From Clostridia bacterium (GTDB lineage Bacteria; Bacillota; Clostridia; TANB77; CAG-508): a DNA stretch of 55,534 nt. This document shows positions 1-8,145 of this stretch, piece by piece; the stretch's first letter is position 1; every line of letters begins with the position of its first letter. A program made the position numbers and the translations under genes. The notes under the pieces are model-generated. The model saw only the letters and a program-made list of their open reading frames with translations, had not been told where the DNA came from and searched no databases. The stretch covers positions 1 through 55,534 of the forward strand of contig CAAGKN010000019.1 of NCBI GenBank assembly GCA_900770415.1, read 5' to 3'.

Positions 1-278
1 ATAACAAATAATTTAGCTAAACTTGCAGGAGTTTGTTGTTCATTTGCTCTTTTAGAAACAAAATCGTTATTATTTGAAAGATCAACCGCTATCAATGATT
101 TTGCATTATATGAATCTGGCATAGTATATTTGTTTATAAAACTATTTATTTTATTTTTTGTATCTCTAAAATTTTCTGGTTTAATCGCCCAAGGTATAAA
201 AATTATTCCAAGTATTATTATTGCAAAAAAAACTATTACTATATACTTTGTTTTTTTCTTTTTATTACAACCTCTCAT
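1..278 (-). CDS. Serine carboxypeptidase / penicillin-binding-like protein, N-terminal part
   Basis: The gene runs off the left edge; only about 92 N-terminal residues are visible. A positively charged start is followed by one membrane segment (about residues 11-30), so the protein is probably anchored with its domain outside the cell. At residues 84-89 there is PASLAK, which matches the SxxK active-site motif (Ser86, Lys89) of D-alanyl-D-alanine carboxypeptidases and related serine hydrolases, preceded by a strand-rich stretch (AVDLSNN) typical of that fold. The start is set by a good ribosome binding site (AAAGGAGAG) about 7 bases upstream. A peptidoglycan-trimming role is inferred. The KTG motif would lie outside the window, so the exact family (S11, S12 or transpeptidase) is open. 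Confidence 0.7.
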   Translation of the reverse strand, partial: MRGCNKKKKTKYIVIVFFAIIILGIIFIPWAIKPENFRDTKNKINSFINKYTMPDSYNAKSLIAVDLSNNNDFVSKRANEQQTPASLAKLFV

Positions 279-378
279 TTATAAACTCTCCTTTAGCATA
301 TTATACATATATATAAATGCAAAAACAATTAATTTTTTATTAAATTTATTTCATTTACTAATATAATTTCTTATTCAT

Positions 379-768
379 TTATCTGTCTTGTCTATCTACA
401 AAAATAGGTTTAGAGCCATCATCATTTGCAAATTCAGAATTATTTATTCTTATATAAGCACTTCCTATTTTTGATTTTAAATATGGAATAATATCCTTAT
501 CATAATTACAAATTGTATTTATAGCAAATATATGATGATTATTGGGATTATTCATATATTCATCATCTTCGTTACCTGCCATAAATCTCCAACCACTATC
601 TGGATTACCATCAGTTGGCTTTTCTCTATACATATATCCGACTTTAAAACCTTCTTTAGTTATCCTATCAGATACCATACAACCTTCTCCATTAGGTTCA
701 TTCCCATCAATTAGTTTTTCAACTTTTACTTTTATAAAGTCATCTTTTTTCTTATTAAATAGCCCCAT
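379..768 (-). CDS. DUF2185 family protein (Imm33-like)
   Basis: A 129-residue soluble protein. The central pattern with GYMYRE, DSGWRF, NEDDEYM, NTICNYD and IIPYL followed by GSA matches my memory of the DUF2185 family, which is often found as a stand-alone domain and has been proposed to contain immunity proteins of polymorphic toxin systems. No toxin gene is seen next to it. Neighbours on the same strand are a small membrane protein and a lipid-anchored-looking hypothetical, so it may belong to an accessory cargo block left of the conjugative element. Family assignment is fairly sure; function is not known. Confidence 0.7.
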   Translation of the reverse strand: MGLFNKKKDDFIKVKVEKLIDGNEPNGEGCMVSDRITKEGFKVGYMYREKPTDGNPDSGWRFMAGNEDDEYMNNPNNHHIFAINTICNYDKDIIPYLKSKIGSAYIRINNSEFANDDGSKPIFVDRQDR

Positions 769-832
769 AATTACATCTCCAATCTCTTCTACAAATTACT
801 ATTTTTCAATCAAATCACTAAATTGTAATTTG

Positions 833-1228
833 TTATTCTTTTGCAAATTTATCAATTACAAAATAAACAACAATCATAATTAAAGATATTGCTAATCCTA
901 TATAAAATTCAGGAAAAGCAAAATTAATGCTATTTTGTATGCTCATTTCTCCTGTAATAGTTAGTATATGCCAAGTTAAGAATTGATAAATTTCAGAAAT
1001 AACAATACCTACTACACCTAAAATACTTAATATCTTATTTACTTTAACATTTTTAAAAGATACCCATACACCTATTATAAATAACAACACAGATACAAGT
1101 CCTATTGGATTAAATAAATTACCTAAACCTGATATTTCTTGAACGCCTCTAGCTCCTCCATATTGATTTAATAACATTGGCAATAAACTTAAAACAAATG
1201 CAATAGATAATATGATTTTCTTTTTCAC
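833..1228 (-). CDS. Small four-helix membrane protein, unknown
   Basis: About 131 residues with four hydrophobic segments (roughly residues 4-20, 35-60, 63-85 and 105-130), so an integral membrane protein. I prefer the GTG start at 1228, because the AGGAG site overlaps the upstream ATG at 1237 but stands nine bases from this GTG. No family recognised. It lies between the DUF2185 gene and another hypothetical gene on the same strand and could be in an operon with them. Confidence 0.6.
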   Translation of the reverse strand: MKKKIILSIAFVLSLLPMLLNQYGGARGVQEISGLGNLFNPIGLVSVLLFIIGVWVSFKNVKVNKILSILGVVGIVISEIYQFLTWHILTITGEMSIQNSINFAFPEFYIGLAISLIMIVVYFVIDKFAKE

Positions 1229-1277
1229 AAAACACATCTCCTTTACAACTTACTATTTAACAACCTACTAATCGAAA

Positions 1278-1856
1278 TTATTTATATGATCTTAAAACTT
1301 GAAATTGGTATGAATCATTTTTTTCTATATATCCGATAGAAATACCTTTTCCATTATTTGCTGTTTCTCCAGATGTAGATTTAACTTTTGCTTCTTGTAA
1401 TAATGAATCGATCTCATTATCGGTAATATTACTATTATTCGCTTTAATTAAATGTTTAATATATGAAATGGCATCTGATTCATATTTGCTAGTTTTATCC
1501 ACATATAAAAGCGTATAATCTACAATTTCAGTTGATTTATCTCCAGTATATTTTTCTGGAACAACTACTAAATAAATACCATCAATTAATCCATACCAAT
1601 ACTGATTATTATCTTCAGTCAAATAATCAGTTGATGCTGGATTTAGTGAACTACTATCAACTATTTCCGTATTGAATTTTGCTACTAAAACATCAACAGT
1701 TTCCTTTTCAACCCATCCATATTTTTCTTGTGTCTCTTGTAATTTTTGTCTCTGATTCTCTAAATCCTTATTTAAGTATAATTTAACACCTAAAGAAATT
1801 ACTATTGCTAATATAATCATTATCAAACATATTATTATAATTTTTTTATTTTTCAT
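1278..1856 (-). CDS. Membrane-anchored hypothetical protein
   Basis: A 192-residue protein with one N-terminal membrane segment (about residues 4-25) and a soluble remainder, probably outside the cell. It has a clear start with AAGGAG about 9 bases before ATG. No recognised domain. The C-terminal part alternates charged and polar residues with no cysteines. Located in the accessory region left of the conjugative element. Confidence 0.6.
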   Translation of the reverse strand: MKNKKIIIICLIMIILAIVISLGVKLYLNKDLENQRQKLQETQEKYGWVEKETVDVLVAKFNTEIVDSSSLNPASTDYLTEDNNQYWYGLIDGIYLVVVPEKYTGDKSTEIVDYTLLYVDKTSKYESDAISYIKHLIKANNSNITDNEIDSLLQEAKVKSTSGETANNGKGISIGYIEKNDSYQFQVLRSYK

Positions 1857-1985
1857 ATTTCTATTTCTCCTTATTTTTATAATAGACTAATAAACTTTTT
1901 ACTATATTTACTAATATCTTTTTTATCCTTAATTTATTACAAAATGTATATTAATTTTTTTAGACATTATCTCATATTTTATGTA

Positions 1986-2240
1986 CTAATAGTAAATATC
2001 ATCTAATATCTTTCTTAATTTTCTATAATCCTCTTTTGTTACCCCCATAGGAAGTTTTTCTTCATTTTCATAATATTCAGCCACATCAACTCGTAGGCAT
2101 TCAAATTCATATTCGGTATACAAATCGTTTTTTAACTGTATACCTAATCTTTTTAGAATATTGAGTGCCCATATATTTTTGGACTCATTAAAAACTGAAT
2201 ACACATTTATTTTTGGGATATTATAATAGTCTTTCTTCAT
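1986..2240 (-). CDS. Small hypothetical protein
   Basis: About 84 residues, rich in Tyr, Glu and Asp, with no membrane segment. The start at the ATG at 2240 is chosen because an AGAGG site lies about 9 bases upstream; a TTG two codons earlier is possible. No family recognised. It is flanked by gaps of about 110-130 bases on both sides with no obvious terminator. Confidence 0.5.
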   Translation of the reverse strand: MKKDYYNIPKINVYSVFNESKNIWALNILKRLGIQLKNDLYTEYEFECLRVDVAEYYENEEKLPMGVTKEDYRKLRKILDDIYY

Positions 2241-2353
2241 ATCCAATAACCTCTTTATTTAAAATTATTAAATAGAATTATATGTTATATATCATATACT
2301 ATTTATGAATTTTTTTCAACCTCTATACACTTTTAAATGTAAGTTTGCGTGAA

Positions 2354-2833
2354 TTATATTCTTGTCCTTCTTTTTAAGATATTACAGAATCTGTCGAAAA
2401 AGTTTTCTCTATGAAATTTGATCTCCATATCTTGCACTAGAATCATTCTTTTAGGATATACTCCCTCATATATATCATTCATTTTATCAAGTAGTCTATC
2501 ATTATCAAATGGTTTGTTTAAATAATATCTTATATCTAATCTTCTTATATCTTCTATATAATACATCGCCATTGCAGATATTATAAAAAATATAGGCTTA
2601 TGTTCTTTATTTTTATATCTTTCTATAATATCAATTCCTGTGTATTCATTATTTCTTTTCAAATCTGTTATAACAACATTGGGCTTTTCTCTTTCTATTA
2701 AGTCTATTTCTTCCTTATCATTTGTTGCAATTCCTACTACTTTGAATCTCGTATCTTTTTCTATTGATGCTTTCATAAAATCTACTAATGCTAAATTATC
2801 ATCAGCAATTATAATTTTCAGAATTTCATCCAT
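2354..2833 (-). CDS. Stand-alone response-regulator receiver protein
   Basis: 159 residues. The receiver-domain residues are all visible: the acidic pair Asp11-Asp12 after strand 1, the phospho-acceptor Asp57 (VVITDLK), a conserved Ser in IISA (residue 86) and Lys107 in YLNKPF. After about residue 120 there is only a short basic tail, so no DNA-binding output domain is present. Such single-domain regulators act through partner proteins. It is transcribed away from an XRE-type repressor gene; the 277-base gap between them carries paired operator-like repeats (2937-2953 and 3034-3050). No histidine kinase is adjacent. Confidence 0.8.
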   Translation of the reverse strand: MDEILKIIIADDNLALVDFMKASIEKDTRFKVVGIATNDKEEIDLIEREKPNVVITDLKRNNEYTGIDIIERYKNKEHKPIFFIISAMAMYYIEDIRRLDIRYYLNKPFDNDRLLDKMNDIYEGVYPKRMILVQDMEIKFHRENFFDRFCNILKRRTRI

Positions 2834-2936
2834 TCTATCATTCCTTTCTTGCTGTCACTGCATTAACAAATTGTTTAAATAAAATATTTACAAATCTTAT
2901 ATTGCCTAATGTTTTATTGTTACAATCTTTATTTTT

Positions 2937-2953
2937 AATAGTCTGTACTCTAT
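2937..2953. repeat. Operator-like repeat, copy 1
   Basis: A 17-base sequence AATAGTCTGTACTCTAT repeated with two changes at 3034-3050. Each copy is a partial palindrome (ATAG...CTAT). It lies in the divergent gap between the receiver gene and the XRE gene. Confidence 0.5.
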
Positions 2954-3033
2954 TATATTACAACTTTTTACAGTTTTTGTAAACACTTTGCCATATATTT
3001 TTTAAATTAGGAAACAATATTATTGCATTTTTC

Positions 3034-3050
3034 AATAGACTGTATTCTAT
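3034..3050. repeat. Operator-like repeat, copy 2
   Basis: AATAGACTGTATTCTAT, 61 bases before the XRE start codon and 97 bases from copy 1. Probably a binding site of the neighbouring XRE regulator; this is inferred from position and symmetry only. Confidence 0.5.
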
Positions 3051-3110
3051 GAATTATTAAACAAATTCATTGTAAAATATTGGGGTAAGATGTTTGTAAG
3101 GAGTTGCGTT

Positions 3111-3368
3111 ATGGAATTTAATAAATTTGAAAATTCTTATAATATTATAGGAAATAAACTAAAAATAGCAAGAGAAAAAGCAAATATATCACAAGATAAA
3201 TTAAGTAACCAATTATCTCTACTTGGTATTACATTATATCAGTCTGATATATTTAAAATAGAACATAATCAAAGAACTGTTAGAGATTTTGAATTATGGG
3301 GTATTTGCTCTGTTCTAAAAATTAAGGCTGAAGATTTATTTGAGCCTAATATTAAAAAAAGCAATTAG
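3111..3368 (+). CDS. XRE-family helix-turn-helix transcriptional regulator
   Basis: 85 residues holding a single Cro/C1-type helix-turn-helix (I-G-N-K-L-K-x-A-R-E-K-A-N-I-S-Q-D-K-L pattern, then SDIFKIEHNQR as the recognition/turn end). The ATG at 3111 is chosen over the in-frame ATG at 3090 because TAAGGAG lies 8 bases before it. It is the only plus-strand gene in this part and is divergent from the receiver gene, a layout typical of ICE or phage regulatory switches. It likely binds the paired repeats upstream (inference). A terminator hairpin overlaps its last codons. Confidence 0.8.
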   Translation: MEFNKFENSYNIIGNKLKIAREKANISQDKLSNQLSLLGITLYQSDIFKIEHNQRTVRDFELWGICSVLKIKAEDLFEPNIKKSN

Positions 3369-3385
3369 TTGCTTTTTATTTTTTT
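3354..3385 (+). terminator. Rho-independent terminator of the XRE gene
   Basis: AAAAAGCAA / TTGCTTTTT hairpin with a 4-base loop followed by a T-rich run; it overlaps the stop codon region. Confidence 0.75.
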
Positions 3386-3768
3386 ACCTTAAACCCTGAA
3401 ATCTCTTGAGCTGAAGATTAGTGTATTATCCCTTTGTGTTCTAAAAAAATAATACACTATAAATTAAACCCCTCATCCCTCTCGCATCATTATAGTAGTC
3501 TAGTATGTAGTTTTGTAACTACTACAGATGCTGTTATTTCTAACATTGTGCATACTTGCCCACACTTTTTGCATCTGTATATCCTTATACAAGTTTTGCC
3601 TCCTGAACTCTTTTTTTATTGTGAGTATTCGTCACGAGCTCTCACCGACACATATATTCTTAATTAGACTTTTTAAGAATACTGCAGGTCTATTTTATGC
3701 ATCAGCTGACCAAACTTTATCTCTTTATTCTTTTGAAACGAGTTTCAGGCATCTCTCGTTTTGAGAAT
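3386..3768. other. Long gap without a convincing gene; possible zinc-ribbon fragment
   Basis: No ORF with a good ribosome binding site and family match was found. On the minus strand a frame across about 3600-3488 encodes an IYRCKKCGQVC stretch, like the CxxC start of a desulforedoxin/rubredoxin-type ribbon, but a stop lies just upstream and no start is visible, so it may be a decayed gene or chance. The segment is less AT-rich than its surroundings. The plus-strand ORFs here are Ser/Leu/His-rich and do not look real. Confidence 0.3.
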
Positions 3769-3769
3769 G

Positions 3770-3801
3770 AAAAAAACACCTATAAAAAATATAGATGTTT
3801 T
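3770..3801 (-). terminator. Terminator after the 97-residue gene
   Basis: AAACACCTAT / ATAGATGTTT inverted repeat with a run of U on the minus-strand transcript, just past the stop at 3827. Confidence 0.6.
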
Positions 3802-3826
3802 CTTATTCTCTAAATATTTAATTGTT

Positions 3827-4120
3827 TTATATGTATTTTTCAAAAAAATCTTTTAAATCCAAATCATTTTGTTGTCTTTTATTAATATTTTTATATATTT
3901 CATCATACATTTTATCTGCCTCTTCATTACTTGATAATTCTAGTACATTTGCTAATTCAATTATTGGAATAAAATCACCAACTTCTAGACAAGCTTTTAT
4001 CTTGCTTTCATTGCAAATTTTTCCTATTTTATAGATACTCTCTTCAAAATCTTTTTGCAAAATGATTAACTCTTTCAATAATAGTTCTGCAATTTTTTTA
4101 TACTTTTTTTCTTTCTCCAT
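3827..4120 (-). CDS. Small hypothetical ICE protein
   Basis: 97 residues, charged and helical, no membrane segment, one internal ANVLELSS stretch that could be a helix-turn-helix-like element but is too weak to call. The start at 4120 is chosen because GGAGG stands 7 bases upstream; the longer reading from 4171 would begin inside a 34-bp repeat (4143-4176). It lies last in the minus-strand conjugative operon, after the surface-protein gene, and is followed by a terminator. Confidence 0.6.
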   Translation of the reverse strand: MEKEKKYKKIAELLLKELIILQKDFEESIYKIGKICNESKIKACLEVGDFIPIIELANVLELSSNEEADKMYDEIYKNINKRQQNDLDLKDFFEKYI

Positions 4121-4142
4121 AAAGATTCCTCCTTTTGTTGTG

Positions 4143-4176
4143 ATGTTAACTCTGTATTCATTGTATTGCAAGTCTT
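4143..4176. repeat. 34-bp repeat, copy A
   Basis: Begins ATGTTAACTCT and ends CAAGTCTT with a 15-base variable middle. Copies of identical length lie at 8148-8181 and 25843-25876. Copies A and B bound the adhesin plus KE-rich-protein cassette. Confidence 0.55.
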
Positions 4177-4204
4177 TCTTGGATTTTTTTATTTTGTTTT
4201 TTTA

Positions 4205-4240
4205 TAATAAAATTTAGAGAGAGTTCAAAAACTCCCTCTA
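4205..4240 (-). terminator. Hairpin after the surface-protein gene
   Basis: AGAGAGAGT / ACTCCCTCT hairpin immediately downstream of the adhesin stop codon, followed on the transcript by an A/U-rich stretch. Probable terminator. Confidence 0.55.
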
Positions 4241-4244
4241 CTAT

Positions 4245-7200
4245 CTAATATCCTGTTCTTGGTAATTTCTTTACAGGTACTTCTTTTTCATAAACTTTTG
4301 TTGTATGATCGTCTTCATCCCAAACCATATATGTTTTGTTATATCCCTCAATTCTTGTTTTATTTGTAAATATATCATCATTTTTTACATCTGAATTTAC
4401 TCTTACAAATATATATGGATTTACAACTGATTCAAATCCCACATCAACAGTACCAAAGTCAGCTTTAAATTCTGTTACATATTCATCCGCTTCTAATTCT
4501 AAATTAGAAAAATCTATATAATTATTTACTTTTGTATTAAGATTATCTTTTAATAATTTATAATCATTTTTATTGGTTTTATAATATATAGAATAATTTA
4601 AATCTTGATTATATGTTCCAGTTATTAATTTTGTAATTCTTACATAGTCAGTAGGTAATGAATCTATCCAAGTAAAATCACTTAATGGAACATTACCTGT
4701 GTTCTTAATTGCAAATTCATATTTAATCTCTTGACTTGCTGTCGTTTGAATTATCCCTGTTTTCTCAATATCTACATCAGGTTTTTCAGATTCGTTTTTT
4801 ATTTCAACATTTACAACTTCTTTATGTTCTTTTATTTCTGCAATAAATGTATTTTCATTTAATAAATACCACTCACCTGATTCAACTTCTTTTATATAAT
4901 ATGAGCCTTTATCAAGTAGTTTTGTTATTGCTATTCCATCTGCAGATGTAGTTAATTCATCTACAAGATTATTATTTACATCGTAGACTTTGAACTTAAC
5001 ATTCTCAATTGGACTACCTGCCACTTTACCATTTATAAAGTTATCATCTTTACTAGTTTTTATAACTTTAATTTGACCCTTGATTCTGTCATTTGTTATA
5101 TCTAATCTTGAAACAATATCTGTTGTAACATCAACTTTTATTATATTCTCATTTAAAATGTGCATATTATCTGTTTTTACTTCTTTTAATTTATATTCAC
5201 CAATTGGAATACGAGAAGTTATTGCATATCCGCCTTTATCTGTTACAATAGTTTCTACAACTTCATTGTTAGAATTTATAACCTCGAATTCTACTCCTTC
5301 AAGTTTAATCTCATTATTTTCGCTATCTACTTTATATACTTCAATTTGTCCTTTTAATTTTTCATTAGTAATTGTTACTTCTGTTGTTTCATTCCACTTA
5401 ATATTAGCCTCAAATGTTTCATCATTTAATTTGTATATTTTATTACTTTTAGTTTCTCTTATAGTAGCTATACCAGTTCTAATATTTTCAATATATGCTA
5501 TACCATTTTCATCAGAAATAGCTGTATATTTATATCCATCTTTGTCTATAACTTCAAATTCAACATCTGGCACAGGTATTGTATTATTATCTAAATCAAC
5601 CTTATGTATTTTTAAATTACCTTTCTTATGTTCGTTTTCAAATTGAATATTGCAGATTTTATCTTCTTCAACATTTATAGTTTTTATATCATCATTTAAA
5701 ATATATTCTTCATTTGTACCAAGACTTATCTCTTTTATTTTATAGTTACCAATTGGAATTCGAGATGTTACAGCTTCACCATTAGAATTTGTTTTTATTG
5801 TTTCAATAATATGATTGTTTTTATCTATTATCTGAAACTCAACTCCCTCTAATCTTACTTCGTTATGGTCTGCATCGACTTTTATAATTCTTATCTGACC
5901 TTTCTTCTTTTCATTCTCAATTTTATATTTCATAGTTTCATTCCAATTTACTACAACATTTTGATCTACTGCTAAATTGTATTCCTTTTTAGTTAAAGTC
6001 TCTCTTAATGTGTAATTGCCAGTATTTATATTTTTTATCTCTGCTATACCATTTACATCAGTTACTAGATGCTTTACTATTTTTCCAGTATAATCAATTA
6101 AATCAAACTCAACAGCACCTATGCTTAAATCGTTATCATCTTTATCAACTTTATATATTTTTAGATTGCCTTTTTTGTGTTCATTAGTTATATTTCTAGT
6201 AGTTGTTTCACTAGGGTTTATAACTATATCATAAGTCATTTTATTATTTATGTAATTATCATTACTCTTTTTCTCTCTGATTTTATAACTTCCTGCCTTT
6301 ATTCTGTTAAATTCTACAATTCCTTTATTATCAGTCGTTCCTGTTGCGATTATATTATTATTAGAATCTAATAATTCAAATATTGTGTTATCAATAGGTT
6401 TATTAGTTTCTACATCTGTTTTACTTATTTTCAAATTACCTAACATATTTATTTTAATATTTAATGGCATTGAAACTGGATCATTATAATGTAATGAGTA
6501 TAATTGATTTTGCACCCCTTCTTTAAAAGTAAAAAATACTGTTGTATCATTGTCTGCCGTTTCTTCTTTTATTATTCCCCAAGATTTCATCTTATCTTCT
6601 GTTATTTTTAGATTTTCATTTGTACAGTTTTTATCCGCACTTACTGTCATAGTGTTTTCTCCAATATTATGCTGTATTCTCACTCCATCTATATTTTTAT
6701 CAAAACTAACAAAATCCTTTAAAACATTATTAGTATCAGTTAATACCGTAGATGTTCCTATATCCACATTTATTGTTGAATATACAAAACTAGGTTGTTT
6801 TTGCATATTTGCTATTTGATTATCAATTTTTGTTTTAAAACTTTCATATTGACTTTGTATAGATTCATCTACAAATCTCGCATCACTTTGTCCCATTGTT
6901 TCCCAAACATACTGTTGTGTGAACACATAATCAAGTAATTTTTCTCTATTATCTGCAGACATTATTCCACCATTCATCACCCAGTTGCCATATTTATTAT
7001 ACCATCCGAAGTATGCTACTTTACAAGCTCTCTTTACTGCTGGATTGCTTGGTACACTATGTGTTGCTGATTCTATTGTACCTGTAGGAGAATTTATAAA
7101 ATGCTCTCCACAAAATACAGTTATTTTTTCACCTGTATTATAATTTACTAGTCTACGCAATAGCATACCTACATTGTTTTTATTTTCAGTAGTAAAGATT

Positions 7201-7337
7201 CTTGAGTCCCATTGTCCTGCAACCCATTTACCTGTGCCTGTGCTACTTACAGCAAAAACAGGTTGAATTGTTCCTACTAGCATTGTCATTAACATTAAAA
7301 TTGCTAGTATTTTTTTATTAATAATTTTTTCTATCAT
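4245..7337 (-). CDS. Thioester-domain, Cna-B-repeat surface adhesin ending in LPRTGY
   Basis: About 1030 residues. A signal peptide (residues 1-29, ending VFA) leads into a thioester domain: Cys76 in VFCGEH and Gln141/Gln142 in FTQQYVW are the pair expected to form the internal thioester that lets such adhesins bond covalently to host proteins. Then come six Cna-B/SpaA repeats of about 90 residues, each with a start lysine (for example KISKTD), a Glu (REK/KE) and an Asn (ITNE) that would form isopeptide cross-links; repeats 3 and 5, and 2 and 4, are closest. A DUF11-like domain follows. The protein ends at LPRTGY with no membrane helix or basic tail, unlike normal sortase substrates. The ATG at 7337 has GGAGGA upstream, and an attenuator-like hairpin sits only 3 bases before that site. 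A sortase gene is two genes upstream. Confidence 0.9.
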   Translation of the reverse strand: MIEKIINKKILAILMLMTMLVGTIQPVFAVSSTGTGKWVAGQWDSRIFTTENKNNVGMLLRRLVNYNTGEKITVFCGEHFINSPTGTIESATHSVPSNPAVKRACKVAYFGWYNKYGNWVMNGGIMSADNREKLLDYVFTQQYVWETMGQSDARFVDESIQSQYESFKTKIDNQIANMQKQPSFVYSTINVDIGTSTVLTDTNNVLKDFVSFDKNIDGVRIQHNIGENTMTVSADKNCTNENLKITEDKMKSWGIIKEETADNDTTVFFTFKEGVQNQLYSLHYNDPVSMPLNIKINMLGNLKISKTDVETNKPIDNTIFELLDSNNNIIATGTTDNKGIVEFNRIKAGSYKIREKKSNDNYINNKMTYDIVINPSETTTRNITNEHKKGNLKIYKVDKDDNDLSIGAVEFDLIDYTGKIVKHLVTDVNGIAEIKNINTGNYTLRETLTKKEYNLAVDQNVVVNWNETMKYKIENEKKKGQIRIIKVDADHNEVRLEGVEFQIIDKNNHIIETIKTNSNGEAVTSRIPIGNYKIKEISLGTNEEYILNDDIKTINVEEDKICNIQFENEHKKGNLKIHKVDLDNNTIPVPDVEFEVIDKDGYKYTAISDENGIAYIENIRTGIATIRETKSNKIYKLNDETFEANIKWNETTEVTITNEKLKGQIEVYKVDSENNEIKLEGVEFEVINSNNEVVETIVTDKGGYAITSRIPIGEYKLKEVKTDNMHILNENIIKVDVTTDIVSRLDITNDRIKGQIKVIKTSKDDNFINGKVAGSPIENVKFKVYDVNNNLVDELTTSADGIAITKLLDKGSYYIKEVESGEWYLLNENTFIAEIKEHKEVVNVEIKNESEKPDVDIEKTGIIQTTASQEIKYEFAIKNTGNVPLSDFTWIDSLPTDYVRITKLITGTYNQDLNYSIYYKTNKNDYKLLKDNLNTKVNNYIDFSNLELEADEYVTEFKADFGTVDVGFESVVNPYIFVRVNSDVKNDDIFTNKTRIEGYNKTYMVWDEDDHTTKVYEKEVPVKKLPRTGY

Positions 7338-7352
7338 TAAATTTCCTCCATT

Positions 7353-7380
7353 AAAAAAGAACAAGTCCTAAACTTGTTCC
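7353..7380 (-). terminator. Terminator/attenuator directly before the adhesin ribosome binding site
   Basis: Hairpin GAACAAGT / ACTTGTTC followed on the transcript by seven U; the U-run ends 3 bases before GGAGGA of the adhesin gene. It ends the KE-rich-protein transcript and could gate read-through into the adhesin. Confidence 0.75.
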
Positions 7381-7399
7381 ATAGTTATTTATTTTTTAT

Positions 7400-8123
7400 T
7401 TATCTATAATAAAAGTCCATTGTCCATTTTTTACATTTTGGACAACTTATTATTTCATATCCGAGATGGGCATTTTTTCAAATATTCTTCATATGAGATC
7501 TCATCATTTTCCCATTTTTTACCCCAGTTTGCTATTATACTGTTATAATAACTATCTGCTTCATTTTTGGTATTAAACCACTTTTGACAATTTCCTGTTG
7601 CTATCCAATGCTTATTGTTCTTGCATTCCTCTTTTTCTGCTACATCCACTTCTTGTTCAACATAGTTTTGCTCTTGCTTTGTTTCTTCTTTTGGTGGTTG
7701 TGTATTAGATTCTTCTTTTTTAACTTCTTCTTTGACTTCTTTATTTTGAGTTTTTTTCTCCTCTTTTACTGTTTCTTTTTTACTTGAAGTAATATTTTCT
7801 TTAGGTTTACTTTCATTTTCTTTTTTAGTTACAACATCAGGAGCATTATTAACCTCTGTTGTTTTTCCTTTTTCAATATAATTCGAATTGTCTATACCTT
7901 CATTTATTGTCTGTGATTTTTGTTTATCATTTTCTGGTAACTTTTCTTCTATCATAGATGTTTTACTTTCATATACATTATTTTCTATTGTTTCATTTGT
8001 TGACTTTGCTTTATTATATCTAGTTACCACAGTTATAGTTGCAACAATTATAATAAATAAAAGTATTAAAATATAGATCTTTCCTATTATATCTGTACTA
8101 CAAAATTTCTTCCAGAGCCACAT
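7400..8123 (-). CDS. Membrane-anchored Lys/Glu-rich protein with C-terminal zinc-ribbon-like end; +1 frameshift
   Basis: The zero frame encodes one membrane segment (about residues 14-33), a long Lys/Glu/Thr/Asn-rich linker (about 40-160), then a compact domain (HWIATGNCQKWF... YEEYLKKCPS). At codon 221 the frame reads CGG and stops two codons later. Skipping the C (position 7463) continues as GYEIISCPKCKKWTMDF to a stop at 7400-7402, giving about 240 residues and a CPKC knuckle that pairs with the upstream cysteines, directly before the terminator at 7353. The ATG at 8123 is chosen: GGGG is 9 bases away, while it touches the ATG at 8132. It lies just after the sortase gene, so a role at the cell surface in mating is inferred. 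No family name is certain. Confidence 0.7.
7461..7463 (-). other. In-frame CGG: putative +1 frameshift site 1
   Basis: TCT CGG ATA TGA in the zero frame; skipping the C gives TCT GGA TAT GAA and extends the reading frame by about 20 codons. The next codon after the skip is Gly GGA, as at the other sites. Confidence 0.65.
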
Positions 8124-8145
8124 AGAAATCATCCCCTTTTTTCTT

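Noticed and set aside
3434..3764. Plus-strand ORFs of 77-78 residues
   Set aside because: No ribosome binding site, low-complexity Ser/Leu/His content and no family likeness.
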